Shown here: positions 1-10,425 of the stretch, piece after piece | Layout of the letters: each line of letters starts with the position of its first letter | Numbering within the stretch: position 1 is the first letter of the stretch | Assembly (NCBI RefSeq): GCF_921293095.1 | Contig: NW_025791658.1 | Span: 3,720,001 to 3,784,000 of the forward strand | Origin: Ischnura elegans | Taxonomy: Eukaryota > Arthropoda > Insecta > Odonata > Coenagrionidae | DNA length: 64,000 bases | Direction of reading: 5' to 3' | The notes under the pieces: generated by a model | What the model saw: the letters and a program-made list of their open reading frames with translations, nothing else | Database searches by the model: none | What the model was told of the DNA's origin: nothing | Translations under genes and position numbers: made by a program

Positions 1-832
1 CGGTGAAGTTAGCTTCGGCAGTTACCATGATGCTACCAACAGTAAAATAACGGCGTCTTATTCATATTTAATGATAAATAAGACATTCTGTGCGAAATAT
101 ACAACTAAAGCTTTGAATTATGATGGTTTGATCATAAATATGTATAAAAAATGATTGCCCCTTATCAATTCTTCTACCACATCAAATTTACTTTATTATT
201 GTAATATAAACTCGGAATCAGAACTATTCCCTCAAAAAAATATTTTGTCTAATTTTACAACTTTCTATAAGTTTATATGTTCCTATTGAGAAGAGCTCAT
301 TCCTTGGAATTGGACAAAGTAGCAGGAATAGCAGCGCCACAAATCACCGATGACTTTAAAGAGTGATTCACCTCGGTGATCGCAATCACAGTTAAGAATC
401 ACCGTTACTGATGAGTAGCAGTCACAGGTAACGAAGTGATCCGAAAATCACAGTTCCGCTCATCACTACAGTCCAGGCCTTGAGGACAAACTGAACGTGT
501 ATGGTGGGCCTGAGGCTCCGGCCAAACTGCGCAATTCTGGCCTCAAGGCTGGGCCTTGAGGCCGGGACGGAACGTGTATGGAAGGCTTACGTGAACGACG
601 GTGTCGGAATTAAAATTTCCTTTATGTAATGAGTCTACAATGTTACATGGGAATCGGGAGTTAAAACAATGACTGCAAATTTTACACATTCCACTACCTA
701 TCTAATGTAAAGCACAGCAGATATAATGGCTCTCTTAACTTACGAGAGGTAAGGCTAGAACGATTGTAAATACGCTAATCTTTGATTTCTGTGAGGTTTT
801 AGGTGAATCGTGGGTAATACCCAAATTAAATA
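1..832. other. No gene recognised; short internal repeats
   Basis: There is no coding signal. From about 340 to 460 the text repeats ATCACCG/AATCACAGTT-like words, and GGCCTTGAGG...GAACGTGTATGG recurs at about 475-510 and 550-580. Similar wording (TCAGTAACGGTGATTC) appears at about 15550, suggesting an old dispersed repeat. Confidence 0.4.
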
Positions 833-1420
833 CAGTAGATTCCGGTTAATGTGTCCACCGGTTACTTGGGACATTTCTTGAAGAACAGAACCCAATAGAG
901 GAATATCCCAGAGTATTCTCCACTTAATTGGGGCAGCATACCGCTTTATTGGGCCATGAGTCGGCGACGTAGACTGCGACGAAATTAAAATTTTTTGTTT
1001 TCAGAGTACTATTTTTTTATTTTCCACCATTGATTTACTCGTGTTTTTCACAAATGTTCCTATTCTCGCCCTATTTTGAAAGCTCTTGATGCTATACTAT
1101 CCGCAAGAGGATAGGACTTTTCATTAATAGGACTTAGTAAAAGACCTTCATTCAGCATCACCCGAGGCTGTGAAAAATATTTTAACAAAAATGTTATCAT
1201 TCTTAAAAATGATAATAAATTAACTAAACTCACTGATATATAAATTAAAATTAATAGTTTAATAAACTTATGTTGCACTATAAACATTCTTTAGTCTAGT
1301 TTCTATCATTTCAGCGTTTGTTTATGCCCATATGCAGGATAGTTCGCCTAATTGGGGTTGCCGCTTAATTGGGGCAAAGTGTGCCAGTCCCAGTATGTCC
1401 CAATTAACCGGAATCCACTG
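833..1420. mobile_element. Tc1/mariner-like non-autonomous element
   Basis: Ends CAGTAGATTCCGGTTAAT and ATTAACCGGAATCCACTG are inverted repeats flanked by TA on both sides (831-832 and 1421-1422), the target duplication of the Tc1/mariner/pogo superfamily. No transposase is recognised inside. A partial second copy follows at about 1484-1742. Confidence 0.75.
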
Positions 1421-1483
1421 TAATTAGAACACTTCTTAGGCGTTAGTAGCTTACTAAGGAAACTAGACTACTAGGAATTAAAT

Positions 1484-1742
1484 GCCCGCTTTATTGGGCC
1501 ACGAGTAGGCGACATTGACTCTATGCTCGCGACTAAATTAAATTTTTTTCGTTACAGATTATTGTTTTTTTATATTTTCCTCCTTTGATTTAGTCTTATG
1601 TTTCACAAGTGTTCCTATAAATAAACTTTGTTTGCATTATAAACATTCTTTAGTCTTCCTTCTACTATTTCAACGTTTTTTATGCCCATATACGAGAGTG
1701 TTTGCCTAATTGGGGCAAAGTGTCCCAATTAACCGGAATCTA
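1484..1742. mobile_element. Partial copy of the same mariner-like element
   Basis: It matches 941-1420 with deletions (CGCTTTATTGGGCCA, TATGCCCATATAC) and ends in ATTAACCGGAATCTACT. The left terminus is missing. Confidence 0.65.
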
Positions 1743-1771
1743 CTTTATGTAATATTTTAAGCTTACAACAA

Positions 1772-2435
1772 TAGGGTTGTTTCCTTCATCAAAGAAAACG
1801 AAAGGCATTAATTGCGATTCGTTACCCACCATTAGTGTATTCATAATATACAAATTATTTCGTATTAGATATACCGGTTTAGACGAATGGCAATGGTCCA
1901 TTTTTATCCTCATTTGAAAAGGGCCAGATTGGCGCCCATGCGATGCCACTCCACGTGACGTCACAGGGACCTAGTTTCTATACGAGAAGATAGGAGTTAT
2001 ACATCGTCTGAGGTTACCAATGTATGCATGAGGCGCAGAGCTCAGGGAAACATGTCTTAATAATCACTTATTAAAACTGGCTAAGGTCGGAAAGTTTTCC
2101 TCGTTTGATAAGGTATTAATAATCCTTATTTAAGCCAAGCGCTACCAGGCGGCAGGGCACTAGGCTACCCGCTGGCAGCCTGCGACGTATCAGCGCTAAG
2201 CCTCGCCTCAAGGTCACCTCACCGGGCGGAGGGGGAACCAGAAATACGACGTACGGAGAGATTTCCCATCATTCCTACTAACGCGTCGCGTTTTCGCGCG
2301 CTTGAAAATTTTCACTTTTCATTTAATCGCGAAAAATAGATATCGTCATTTAAAAGTCTAAAAGCGTGAAATACGTACTCCAGGAGTAATAATCTTTCGA
2401 TTTAGGCAATAAAAAAATAATAGGAAACCACCCTA
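1772..2435. mobile_element. Spy-like MITE copy 1 (TAGGG...CCCTA, 664 bp)
   Basis: Full-length copy. The family has 13-bp terminal inverted repeats (TAGGGTRGTTTCC) and inserts between AA and TT with no target duplication, as described for Spy transposons. Landmarks inside are a TGACGTCACGTGG-type motif about 190 bp from this end, GGGAACCAGAAAT, GCGTTTTCGCGCGCTTGAA and a poly-A run near the other end. No transposase is encoded. Confidence 0.85.
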
Positions 2436-2578
2436 TTAGCTTTTCAGAGAATAATCAACCAATCAGATGAAGTTAAAGGCATCTGTGCTACATCATATCT
2501 TATATTCCCTAACTATGAGGAAATGAGAAAAGGGTATGCAGAACATCTGTCCCTGCGGACCATATTGTGGAGCGATAA

Positions 2579-2888
2579 TAGGGTAGTTTCCTTCATGAAA
2601 GAAAACGAAAGGCATTGATTGCGATTCGTTACCCACCATTAGCGTATTCATAATATAAAAATTATTTGGTTTTAGAAATACCGGTTTAGACGAATGGCAA
2701 TGGTCAATTTTTATCCTCATTTGAAAAAGTCCAGATTGGCACCCATGCGATGCCACTCCACGTGACGTCACAGGGACCTAGTTTCAATATGAGTAGATAG
2801 GAATAAAACATCCTCTGAGATTACCAATGCTCGCATGAGGCACAGAGCTCAGGGAAACATCTCCTAATAATCACCCATTAAAATTACC
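2579..2888. mobile_element. Spy-like MITE copy 2, right half missing
   Basis: It starts TAGGGTAGTTTCC after AA and follows the family as far as CACCCATTAAAATTA, then stops where another copy begins. Confidence 0.8.
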
Positions 2889-2890
2889 AA

Positions 2891-3076
2891 TAGGGTAGTT
2901 TCCTTCATCAAAGAAAACGAGAGGCATTGATTGCGATTCGTTACCCACCATTACTGTATTCATAATATACAGATTATTTGGTTTCATAAATCCCAGTTTA
3001 GACGAATGTCAATGGTCAATTTTATCCTCATTTGAAAAAGGCCAGATTGGCACCCATGCGATGCCATTCCACGTGA
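2891..3076. mobile_element. Spy-like MITE copy 3, right part missing
   Basis: It starts TAGGGTAGTTTCC and breaks off at CCACGTGA, in the middle of the CRE/E-box motif. Beyond it the sequence is unrelated. Confidence 0.8.
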
Positions 3077-3584
3077 TGCGAGACCACTGCAGTGTTCAGA
3101 TAAGTGAGCCAGGAGCAAAAGTGACGTAAGTAACTACTTTTCTTATTTTTGGCTTGCATTAGCTGCATCACAATAATTAAACTCATCAAAATCTCATCTA
3201 ATGAAACTCTCAAAAGTGATATGATGTAACGGTTAAAAGTAATCGTACATATATCTCTGTAGATTACACCTCGGGTAATTTTTAATTTTACAGGTACATT
3301 TTTAAGTAAGTTATGTTTACTTGTAATATACTCCAAAACTCTTCTGAGTAAGCATTACACACGAGTGATAGTTACATTGTAGAATGCAGAAGTGAAAATT
3401 TTAACTCCAAGGGCAATGATCACAAAGCAGTTCCAACAACGTTAGCATAATCCACGTATACATATTACTGGGAGAACGTTTTGGTTTATGATTTAAGTAA
3501 CTAGATTGAAAATTTTCATTATTATTTTATACATTGAAATCAGATAAGAATTAAAAAGCTGGTTTGCATGATAGTACCTCTGAA

Positions 3585-3730
3585 CATAGGCGGAACCAGG
3601 GAGGGGAGGGGGGGCACGTGACCCTCAAAAATATGCAAGATTTTTAATATGGTCCCATTATCATTGTGTTCGTTTTGTATTACGAGATATCCTTGTGCCC
3701 CTGCAGAACATAATCCTGGATCCGCCCCTG
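3585..3730. mobile_element. hAT-like MITE, 146 bp
   Basis: Ends CATAGGCGGAACCAGG and CCTGGATCCGCCCCTG are inverted repeats, and an exact 8-bp duplication CCTCTGAA flanks it (3577-3584, 3731-3738), the hAT signature. Related copies lie at about 17268-17440 and 58792-58990. Confidence 0.8.
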
Positions 3731-3975
3731 CCTCTGAATGAGAAAAGTAACAGTCATTGCATCTTGCACATGAGGAAAATAAAGACTAATTGCAATCGCA
3801 ATCCTACCCATTACTTTTTTGAAGAATAATTTCTAATTGTAATGGATTAGAAATATGACAGTGTAATTGTGATAGGAGCCGGTAGCATTTCATAAATAAT
3901 TAACCTATCACTATGACAAACCTATTTTTCAGGATTTTCACCTGATTTTACCAGAGTATTCAGCATTTTTCCCAA

Positions 3976-4340
3976 TTAGAGGACACCCTGTACTTGCAAC
4001 TGATGCTGAACATGCATGTGCCTGATGTGATTATACACTCCAGTCTTGGTCTTGAAATGTTTTTCACAGTGTTGATACTTGAAAGGCCGATGGTCTGAAT
4101 GGACAGAGCAGTGTACTATTAGATAGCGCTTCACAGCAAATCGTTTTTTGCAAATGCCACACTCATACAGTTTAATTTTCTTGTGGAAATTCCTTATGTG
4201 GGCGGACAAATTGCTGGGCTGTCTGTACCTCATGGGACACAAAGGACAGGCAAACCCCTTGCCAGGATCATGACATAGGAGGTGAACCCTCAAATCAGTG
4301 CTTGTCAGACACTGTTTTCCACATTTACCCTTATTTTTTG
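3976..4340 (-). pseudogene. C2H2 zinc-finger exon, partly decayed
   Basis: The minus strand is open from about 4340 down to the stop at 3976. It encodes a first finger with a shortened start (CGKQCLTSTDLRVHLLCH), then FACPLCPMRYRQPSNLSAHI..FH and YECGICKKRFAVKRYLIVHC..H. A fourth finger has its first cysteine replaced (FKYQHC). There is no ATG at the left of the frame, so it would be a downstream exon. The missing cysteine and short length suggest a decaying gene or a last exon of a neighbouring zinc-finger gene on the minus strand. No partner exons were recognised. Confidence 0.55.
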
Positions 4341-4666
4341 AATCACAACAACTTAAAATCCATAACTTAGCTTTAGCTTAGTCATAAGTTAATATAAGCC
4401 AAAATTCATCTTGAATTTATCGGGTAGCAGGTAAGATGGTTGTGTCTACCAAATGAAAATAACCTCAATGATCTAAAGTCCTTTAAATTGAATTTCAGGA
4501 TTGATGCGCGGTCTGTTCTGTGGTTTAAAAAATAAGTCGTTCATTGTTTGAATCCATGGTTAGTCAAATGATTATTAGTTTGTGAGAATAACATTGCCTC
4601 AGTAGAGTATCATACTAATACCAACGTCGTTTTTCGAGTTATCAGAGATTGTTTAATAATACATAA

Positions 4667-5330
4667 TAGGGTAGTTTCCTTCATCAAAGAAAACAAAAGG
4701 CAATAATTGCGATTCGTTACCCACCATTAGTGTATTCATAATATACAAATTATTTCGTTTTATAAATGCCGGTGTAGACGAATGGCAATGGTCCATTTTT
4801 ATCCTCATTTGAAAAGGGCCAGATTGGCGCCCATGCGATGCCACTCCACGTGACGTCACAGGGACCTAGTTTCTATAGGAGAAGATAGGAGTTATACGTC
4901 GTCTGAGGTTACCAATGCATGCATGAGGCGCAGAGCTCAGGGAAACATGTCTTAATAATCACTTATTAAAACTGGCTAAGGTCGGAAAGTTTTCCTCGTT
5001 TGATAAGGTATTAATAATCATTATTTAAGCCAAGCGCTACCAGGCGGCAGGGCACTAGGCTACCCGATGGCAGCCTGCGACGTATCAGCGCTAAGCCTCG
5101 CCTCAAGGTCACCTCACCGGGCGGAGGGGGAACCAGAAATACGACGTACGGAGAGATTTCCCATCATTCCTACTAACGCGTCGCGTTTTCGCGCGCTTGA
5201 AAATTTTCACTTTTCATTTAATCGCGAAAAATAGATATTATCATTTAAAAATCTAAAAGCGTGAAATACGTACTGCAGGAGTAATAATCTTTCGATTAAG
5301 GCAATAAAAAAATAATAGGAAACCACCCTA
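4667..5330. mobile_element. Spy-like MITE copy 4 (664 bp)
   Basis: Nearly identical to the copy at 1772-2435, same orientation, flanked by AA and TT (ACAT AA / TT ACTC). The high identity suggests recent spread or local duplication. Confidence 0.85.
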
Positions 5331-5846
5331 TTACTCAAATGATTATTTTTTGTGAAAAAGAATTAAGTATTGCAGTATAGTAGGTTACTAGTACGAACGT
5401 CGAAAATAAGGATTCACATTTGACGGAAAGTAAGTTGACTTAGATTCATAAATACAAGGTTACGTTTGATTCAAACACTATGTGATAAATTCATATTAAT
5501 TATTGTATTTTGATTCCTATAACGTACTTGATTTATAAAAGTTCGCATAAAGAGCAATTGGAAGCCATAAAATCGAAATTACAATTTCTACAATAGGGAA
5601 ATTGCATACTTTTTATAAACAGTATGCTGATATACTACAGTAAACACTTAGTACCGCAATATACTTTTTTCCGCTTAAAATTCAGTTTATTCACTAGAAA
5701 ATGACTCCCAAAAGTCTCCCGAGTTTCGCGGGCTAAGAAATACCGCCCCCACTAATATTTGGCCGTGACGTCATAGTTCAGTAGGAGTCCAAGATCCAAG
5801 CCCAAACTGCAGGTTTGGAAGAGCCACGTTGCGTTTAAAGGAGAAC

Positions 5847-6005
5847 ATGGGTGAAGTAAGGAAAAATTACAAGTGGTGCATTGTTCCTCTGTGCAATAAC
5901 ACCCCAGAAAAAATTTTCGTCTGCATTCCCACGGAGGAAATTAGAAGAAAAGCCTCAGTGTATGCCGTCTGTCGGGATGAGCGTTACGGAAAAATAAAAG
6001 TATAA
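5847..6005 (+). pseudogene. THAP-domain N-terminus of the transposon protein
   Basis: The ATG at 5847 opens 52 codons reading NYKWCIVPLCNNTPEKIFV..IP, the start of a THAP zinc finger with a C-x4-C pair (C11, C16). It ends at TAA 6003. In intact proteins of this kind the domain continues to a C-x2-H pair, here displaced to the next segment or lost. THAP domains bind transposon ends. It lies 250 bp inside the left terminus. Confidence 0.7.
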
Positions 6006-6220
6006 TAAACAGAATGATAAACCCGTGTGCTATGTGAGCGATGATAACTTTAATATAAATAATATTTCCATTATTCATTGACTGAATAACTTGAAACTGA
6101 GATTTTTCGATAATTCGGCCGCCGTAGAATAAAAACTCAAATTCACAACAAAAATCGAGATAGGTGTTTCTCGATGGTTACGATGGACTCAAATTATTTA
6201 TGGCACTTGTTCAATTTCAG

Positions 6221-6370
6221 TTACGGAAGGACATAGAAAATTCCATGATGTTTAAAATCAAGGGAGGAAATATGAAAATATAGAGCAACGTTGATCCTCA
6301 TGCATTCGAGTGCCAGCCAAGAAGACAGCGTTTTCTTCTCCTGTCGGCGTCAAAATGATGTGCCGCTGTA
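6221..6370 (+). pseudogene. THAP-domain C-terminal part, with in-frame stop
   Basis: After CAATTTCAG the frame reads KDIENSMMFKIKGG and, after an in-frame TAG (6281-6283), NVDPHAFECQPRR. This resembles the MENYMRFKLMGG...PHIFDCQ region that closes this THAP type. The stop shows that it is a pseudogene. Confidence 0.55.
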
Positions 6371-6819
6371 CTTTGCAAATTTATATCCTGGCTTCACTGC
6401 ATGCTATAATAATGAACTATACGTCATTTTAAAGGATATTTTATCCTAAATTCTGATTTATTTTATTACAAAAAATTGAAAAATGTTGACACGGCCTGTG
6501 CAATAAATGACTCCGCGCACCGAAAAATTAGCCGTTTTGTCAATTTCATGAACTTTGCAACTCAACCTAAGGAAAACTACTACGTCTACAGCATTCATCT
6601 TTACACTCATCAGTGCGGGTTAATAAAATGACTTTTGGATATTTTTAGAACTTTTATTTTGTTATAAATTAATGAAAATATTTAAACATTATCTTGTCCC
6701 ATAGTTTACCCCGAAAGATAAAGGAATTTGTAGATGGAAAAAGAATGGAATCCAGAGGTGGTCACAAAAAATGAATCGCAGCATTCTTTGGTTTTATTCT
6801 ACGCCGGCTTGCTTTTCAG

Positions 6820-6919
6820 AAAAAGTTGAGTCACAAGAGGAATGTTCCGCGGCCCTTGATTTGGAAACTGTGGAGATAAGAAGAAGACATGTGTGGATCA
6901 GCAATTTCGATTGGTTGTC
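6820..6919 (+). pseudogene. Possible acidic exon of the THAP transposon protein
   Basis: After CTTTTCAG a frame reads KVESQEECSAALDLETVEI before decaying to a stop. A similarly acidic piece (DDIFTTGSSDSESAGD) lies at about 7093-7140. Both fit the linker between THAP and transposase but are not diagnostic. Confidence 0.3.
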
Positions 6920-7344
6920 AGGATAAACAAAGGATCCATTTAAAGGTTGTCAGGCCATCGTATGAAGTAGGACTGATGCGCACCATAGGGGAAACAGGGT
7001 GTTTGAGGGAAAGTCAAACCCAAAGTTGCCCAAAGAATGTGCAGTTCTATGTTGGTCTTTCCCCAGTTGAAACCAAATAGAAATAGGATTGGGATGATAT
7101 TTTCACCACGGGTTCTAGTGATAGTGAGAGTGCAGGTGATCATGGTCATCGTCGAAGGTCATCCCTCTAGGATTTCCGATACGGAATTTTTAAGTGACAA
7201 CCGATCGCAATGAAGATTAGCTCCCCCCTTTATAGTAGGTTTCAGATATATCGTGAGAAAAGCTCCCAAAATGTATTAAAGACTCTGTTTGGAAAACATT
7301 CACATTTTAATGCTAATTTAGGAAGGATTTCATTACAAAAGTAA

Positions 7345-7600
7345 CTTATTAACACCTGAAGACGTTGTGTTTATTATATTGATCGAAGTGCGATTGACCG
7401 ATTCTTTCTGCAGAATAGGAAGTGGCTTCGGGGTTTTGAGTCACAAGATGGTACATTGTGTTGGAAGTTCGTCTATATATTATCGCTACTAAATTGAAAA
7501 ATTAATAGTCTGGCTTCCTCAGAGCTTCCTGTCGCCCTCCAGGCAAGGTATTTTTAAGTTGAAAGTATCATCGACAGCTTCGAGGTGGAAATAAGTTCAC
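7345..7600 (+). pseudogene. DDE_Tnp_4-type transposase remnants
   Basis: One frame (about 7351-7470) reads TPEDVVFIILIEVRL and then DSFCRIGSGFGV, the helix-turn-helix preceding DDE_Tnp_4 catalytic domains. Another frame at about 7563-7600 reads SIIDSFEVEI, matching the first catalytic-aspartate strand (IIDCFEI..). The pieces are in different frames with sequence lost between them. The remaining catalytic residues were not found. Confidence 0.6.
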
Positions 7601-8347
7601 CATAAGACTCTCTTCCGGACTACCAAAAGAATACACATTTCACACGAGTATACGCTTTCGCCAATATTATACGCAAGTCTCACTTTTTTATGAACTATAA
7701 AACATTTCAGATGCACATCAGCTACCATTCCATTTCTCGACATCGACTTTCCGCGCCGACGAAGTCTACAGTTTCACTAAAATACCCTGTTATCATGATG
7801 GAATCAGTAACAGGAAGCTTGCTAGGATCAGCCTAGGAATAACCATATTCCTTCATCTTTACGCAATCTATCGCTTTCAATGGAGGTAAATAGATCAAAT
7901 AATAGCCCTGAAGTCACACTGAACCACTCCGATACGTCTGCACTTCAATAAATGAATCATAACCACGCCATCGCATGTAATCAATTCAAGTACTATGGCC
8001 GTGCCTCCTCGTACTGAACTATGACGTCACTTTTCTACCAGCCAATCATCGGGCGTTTTCGCTTCTCACTTGCATTTGAAAATTCTCGTGAACTTTGATG
8101 CATTAAATATCGCAAACCACTTCATAAAATAACAAAAAAACTTTCACCGAGGTATGCAAACATATATTTTTATATAATTTTGGGGTTATTGATTATATAT
8201 GAAATGTATGCAAGTTCCCTATTGTTTTATATCACTAATATAAACTTTTGTTTATGCCACAAACTAGAATTCCTTAAATACATAAGCTTGAGCTTCCTCA
8301 CTTGGTAACTTAAAGTATTTAAACTTTTCTTCCAATTCAAGAGAATG

Positions 8348-8919
8348 CAGGGTGTTTCAAAAAGGACTTTACAACTTTGAAAATTCATATTAATTTTATT
8401 AAACACGGTACAGAGCTGATTTTAGTGTTATTTTAAAGGAAAAAACTTCAAGTTTTTTTTATCTTAAACTAAAGATGTTCTATGTGGCTTCCGTTGGTTA
8501 TTCTGCAGACATCCCATCGGTAGTCGATTTCTTCCGAAACTCTCACTAGCCATGATGCGCCAATTGCATGCCCCCCCCGTTCCCCAGACCTGACACCACT
8601 CGATTTTTTCTTCTGGGGTTTCATAAAAGATATGGTGTACGTACCTCCTTTGCCGGCCACTCTAGCTGAACTTAGAGCAAGAATTTACGCTGCTGCTGAG
8701 CAAGTTAAACCAGAAATGCTAGTGAGAGTCTGGGAAGAAATCGGCTACCGATGGGATGTCTGCAGAATAACCAACGGAAGCCACATAGAACATCTTTAGT
8801 TTAAGGTAAAAAAACTTGAAGTGTTTTCCTTTAAAATAACACCAAAATTAGCTCTGTACCTCGTTTAATAAAATTTATATGAATTTTCAAAGTTGTAAAG
8901 TCCTTTTTGAAACACCCTG
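8348..8919. mobile_element. Foldback transposon with about 200-bp inverted arms
   Basis: Left arm 8348-8550 and right arm 8718-8919 are near-perfect inverted copies beginning CAGGGTGTTTCAAAAAGGAC. The centre (8551-8717) is single copy. Both arms contain the 3' end of the transposase gene, so the left arm is a mirror copy of the right end. It is a terminally duplicated, internally deleted DNA transposon. Confidence 0.8.
8569..8799 (+). pseudogene. DDE_3 (Tc/mariner-like) transposase C-terminus
   Basis: The frame reads PPRSPDLTPLDFFFWGFIKD, then a helical stretch, then VWEEIGYRWDVCRITNGSHI and stop TAG at 8797. SPDLTPLDFF is the conserved block around the third catalytic residue in Tc1/mariner-like DDE transposases. 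The rest of the protein is absent. The last codons are repeated in inverted form at 8476-8530. Confidence 0.75.
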
Positions 8920-9114
8920 TATTTGTGAGATGTGAAATACAGTCTATTACTACTAAGCCGCATGTCAAAACAGTGAACCGTTGACACTGTGGATTCTTAT
9001 CTATTGAAAAATAAGGTGAAGTGACTAAAAATTACATAAATGAATGTATATGAATGCTTCATTGAAATACTACGCATAAAGTTCATATAAAATGGGTTTA
9101 TATACCGTCTTTAA

Positions 9115-9769
9115 TAGGGTGGTTTCCTATTATTTTTTTATTGCCTAAATCGAAAGATTATTACTCCTAGAGTACGTATTTCATGCTTTTAGATTTTTAA
9201 ATGACAATATCTATTTTTCGCGATTGAATGGAAAGTGAAAAATTTCAAGCGCGCGAAAACGCGACGGGTAAGGAAATCTCTCCGTGTGAAGTATTTCTGG
9301 TTCCCCCTCCCGTCTTGTAAGGTGACCTTGATCGAGGCTCTGAGCGTTGATACGACGCAGGCTGCTAGAGGGTAGCTGAGTACCTTGCTGACTGCTAGCG
9401 CTTGGCTTAAAAAAAGGCTTATTAATACCTTATCAAACGAAGAAAACTTTCCGACCCTAGCCAGTTTTTTTAGGGGATTATTAAGACATGTTTCCCTGAG
9501 CTCTGCGCCTCATGCATGCATTGGTAATCTCAGACGATGTATAACACCTATCTTCTCCTATAGAAACTAGGTCCCTGTAACGTCACGTGGAGTGGCATCT
9601 CATGGACGCCAATCTGACCCTTTTCAAATGAGGATAAAAATGGACCATTGCCATTCGTCTAAACCGGTATTTTTAAAACGAAATAGTTTTTATATTATGA
9701 ATACAGTAATGGTGGGTAACAAATCGCAATCAATGCCTTTCGGTTTCTTTGATGAAGGAAACTACCCTA
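9115..9769. mobile_element. Spy-like MITE copy 5 (655 bp, opposite orientation)
   Basis: Begins TAGGGTGGTTTCC after AA and ends ACTACCCTA before TT. It belongs to the subgroup with AAAACGAAATA near the end, shared with 46508-47161 and 11712-12365. Confidence 0.85.
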
Positions 9770-10425
9770 TTATTTAACGACACAACCATAGTGAATTCAA
9801 TTTTTTTTGCCGAATGTTTTTTCACGTTTGAAGTATATCAAACCTTTGCGATAACGTGGACTTGGTCCCTAAACAATTGTGGTTATACATATCAACGCTC
9901 TACTGTGCCTTGAACGAATGCAATCAGTTGGAAAGAGACGGGGGTTGGGTATTTCGAGTTGGAAACAAGGCCATTCATTCGAATTTGAGAGTCTTTGGTC
10001 ATGGTAGGCGTGAGGAAGTAGTTTGGAGGCGGAGTCTCTTAACGGTTCCTCATGAATGTACTGAGAACTCAAGGTCGCGGGAGGAAGAAAGTCGGACTGA
10101 TAGTCACTTGTTAATTCCATGGATTGCATCGGCGGAGGACATGCGTTGAATGTAATCAAAATTCCGATATTTTTCTTCCTTTATCTGCATCTACATAATA
10201 CCCTGTAGCAGTGGCGCAGCGAGGGGGGGGGGGGGTTTGGGGGATAAACCCCCCCCCCAGAGCACAGAGAAATTTTTAAGTTTAATCCATTTTAAATGCG
10301 ATGGTGGTTGACTTAACATGGTGAAACTCCTTCATGATGCGCAAAGGTTAAGAAAAGACTTCGCTGTTTCACAAAATAAAATATATTTGCGACCGGTTTC
10401 GATACGGCGTATCATCATCTGGCAA

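Larger units (their letters stand above)
5594..8221 (+). mobile_element. Decayed THAP-DDE transposon with Spy-like ends
   Basis: The termini TAGGGAAATTGCATAC and GTATGCAAGTTCCCTA are inverted repeats flanked by AA and TT with no other duplication. A longer subterminal inverted repeat carries TGACGTCATAGTTCAGTA (5766 on) and its complement (8010-8028). Inside are a THAP exon (5847-6005), its continuation (6221-6370) and transposase pieces (7350-7590). The transposase type (DDE_Tnp_4, as in PIF/Harbinger, ISL2EU and Spy) and the AA/TT flanks make a Spy-like element the best reading. Stops and frameshifts show that it is dead. Confidence 0.7.

Noticed and set aside
1772..2435. Tc1/mariner reading of the Spy-like MITE (TA duplication, element GGGT..ACCC)
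   Set aside because: A TA duplication predicts AATATT or TA at unoccupied sites; the in-window unoccupied sites read AATT, so the TA pair belongs to the element.
5594..8221. P element, because of the THAP domain
   Set aside because: The flanks show no 8-bp duplication, and the transposase pieces (TPEDVVFII, SIIDSFEVEI) fit DDE_Tnp_4, not the P-element transposase.
9592..9777. A 60-75 codon open frame repeated in most Spy-like MITEs (..VASHGRQSGPFQMRIK..)
   Set aside because: It begins at GTG inside the CRE motif, not ATG, and runs into the terminal repeat and then host sequence. Its recurrence follows from the copies being similar DNA.
9856..10159. Overlapping open frames of about 96 codons on both strands
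   Set aside because: No ATG start on the plus strand, no domain, and both strands open over the same DNA. Probably chance in a GC-richer patch next to a LINE end.
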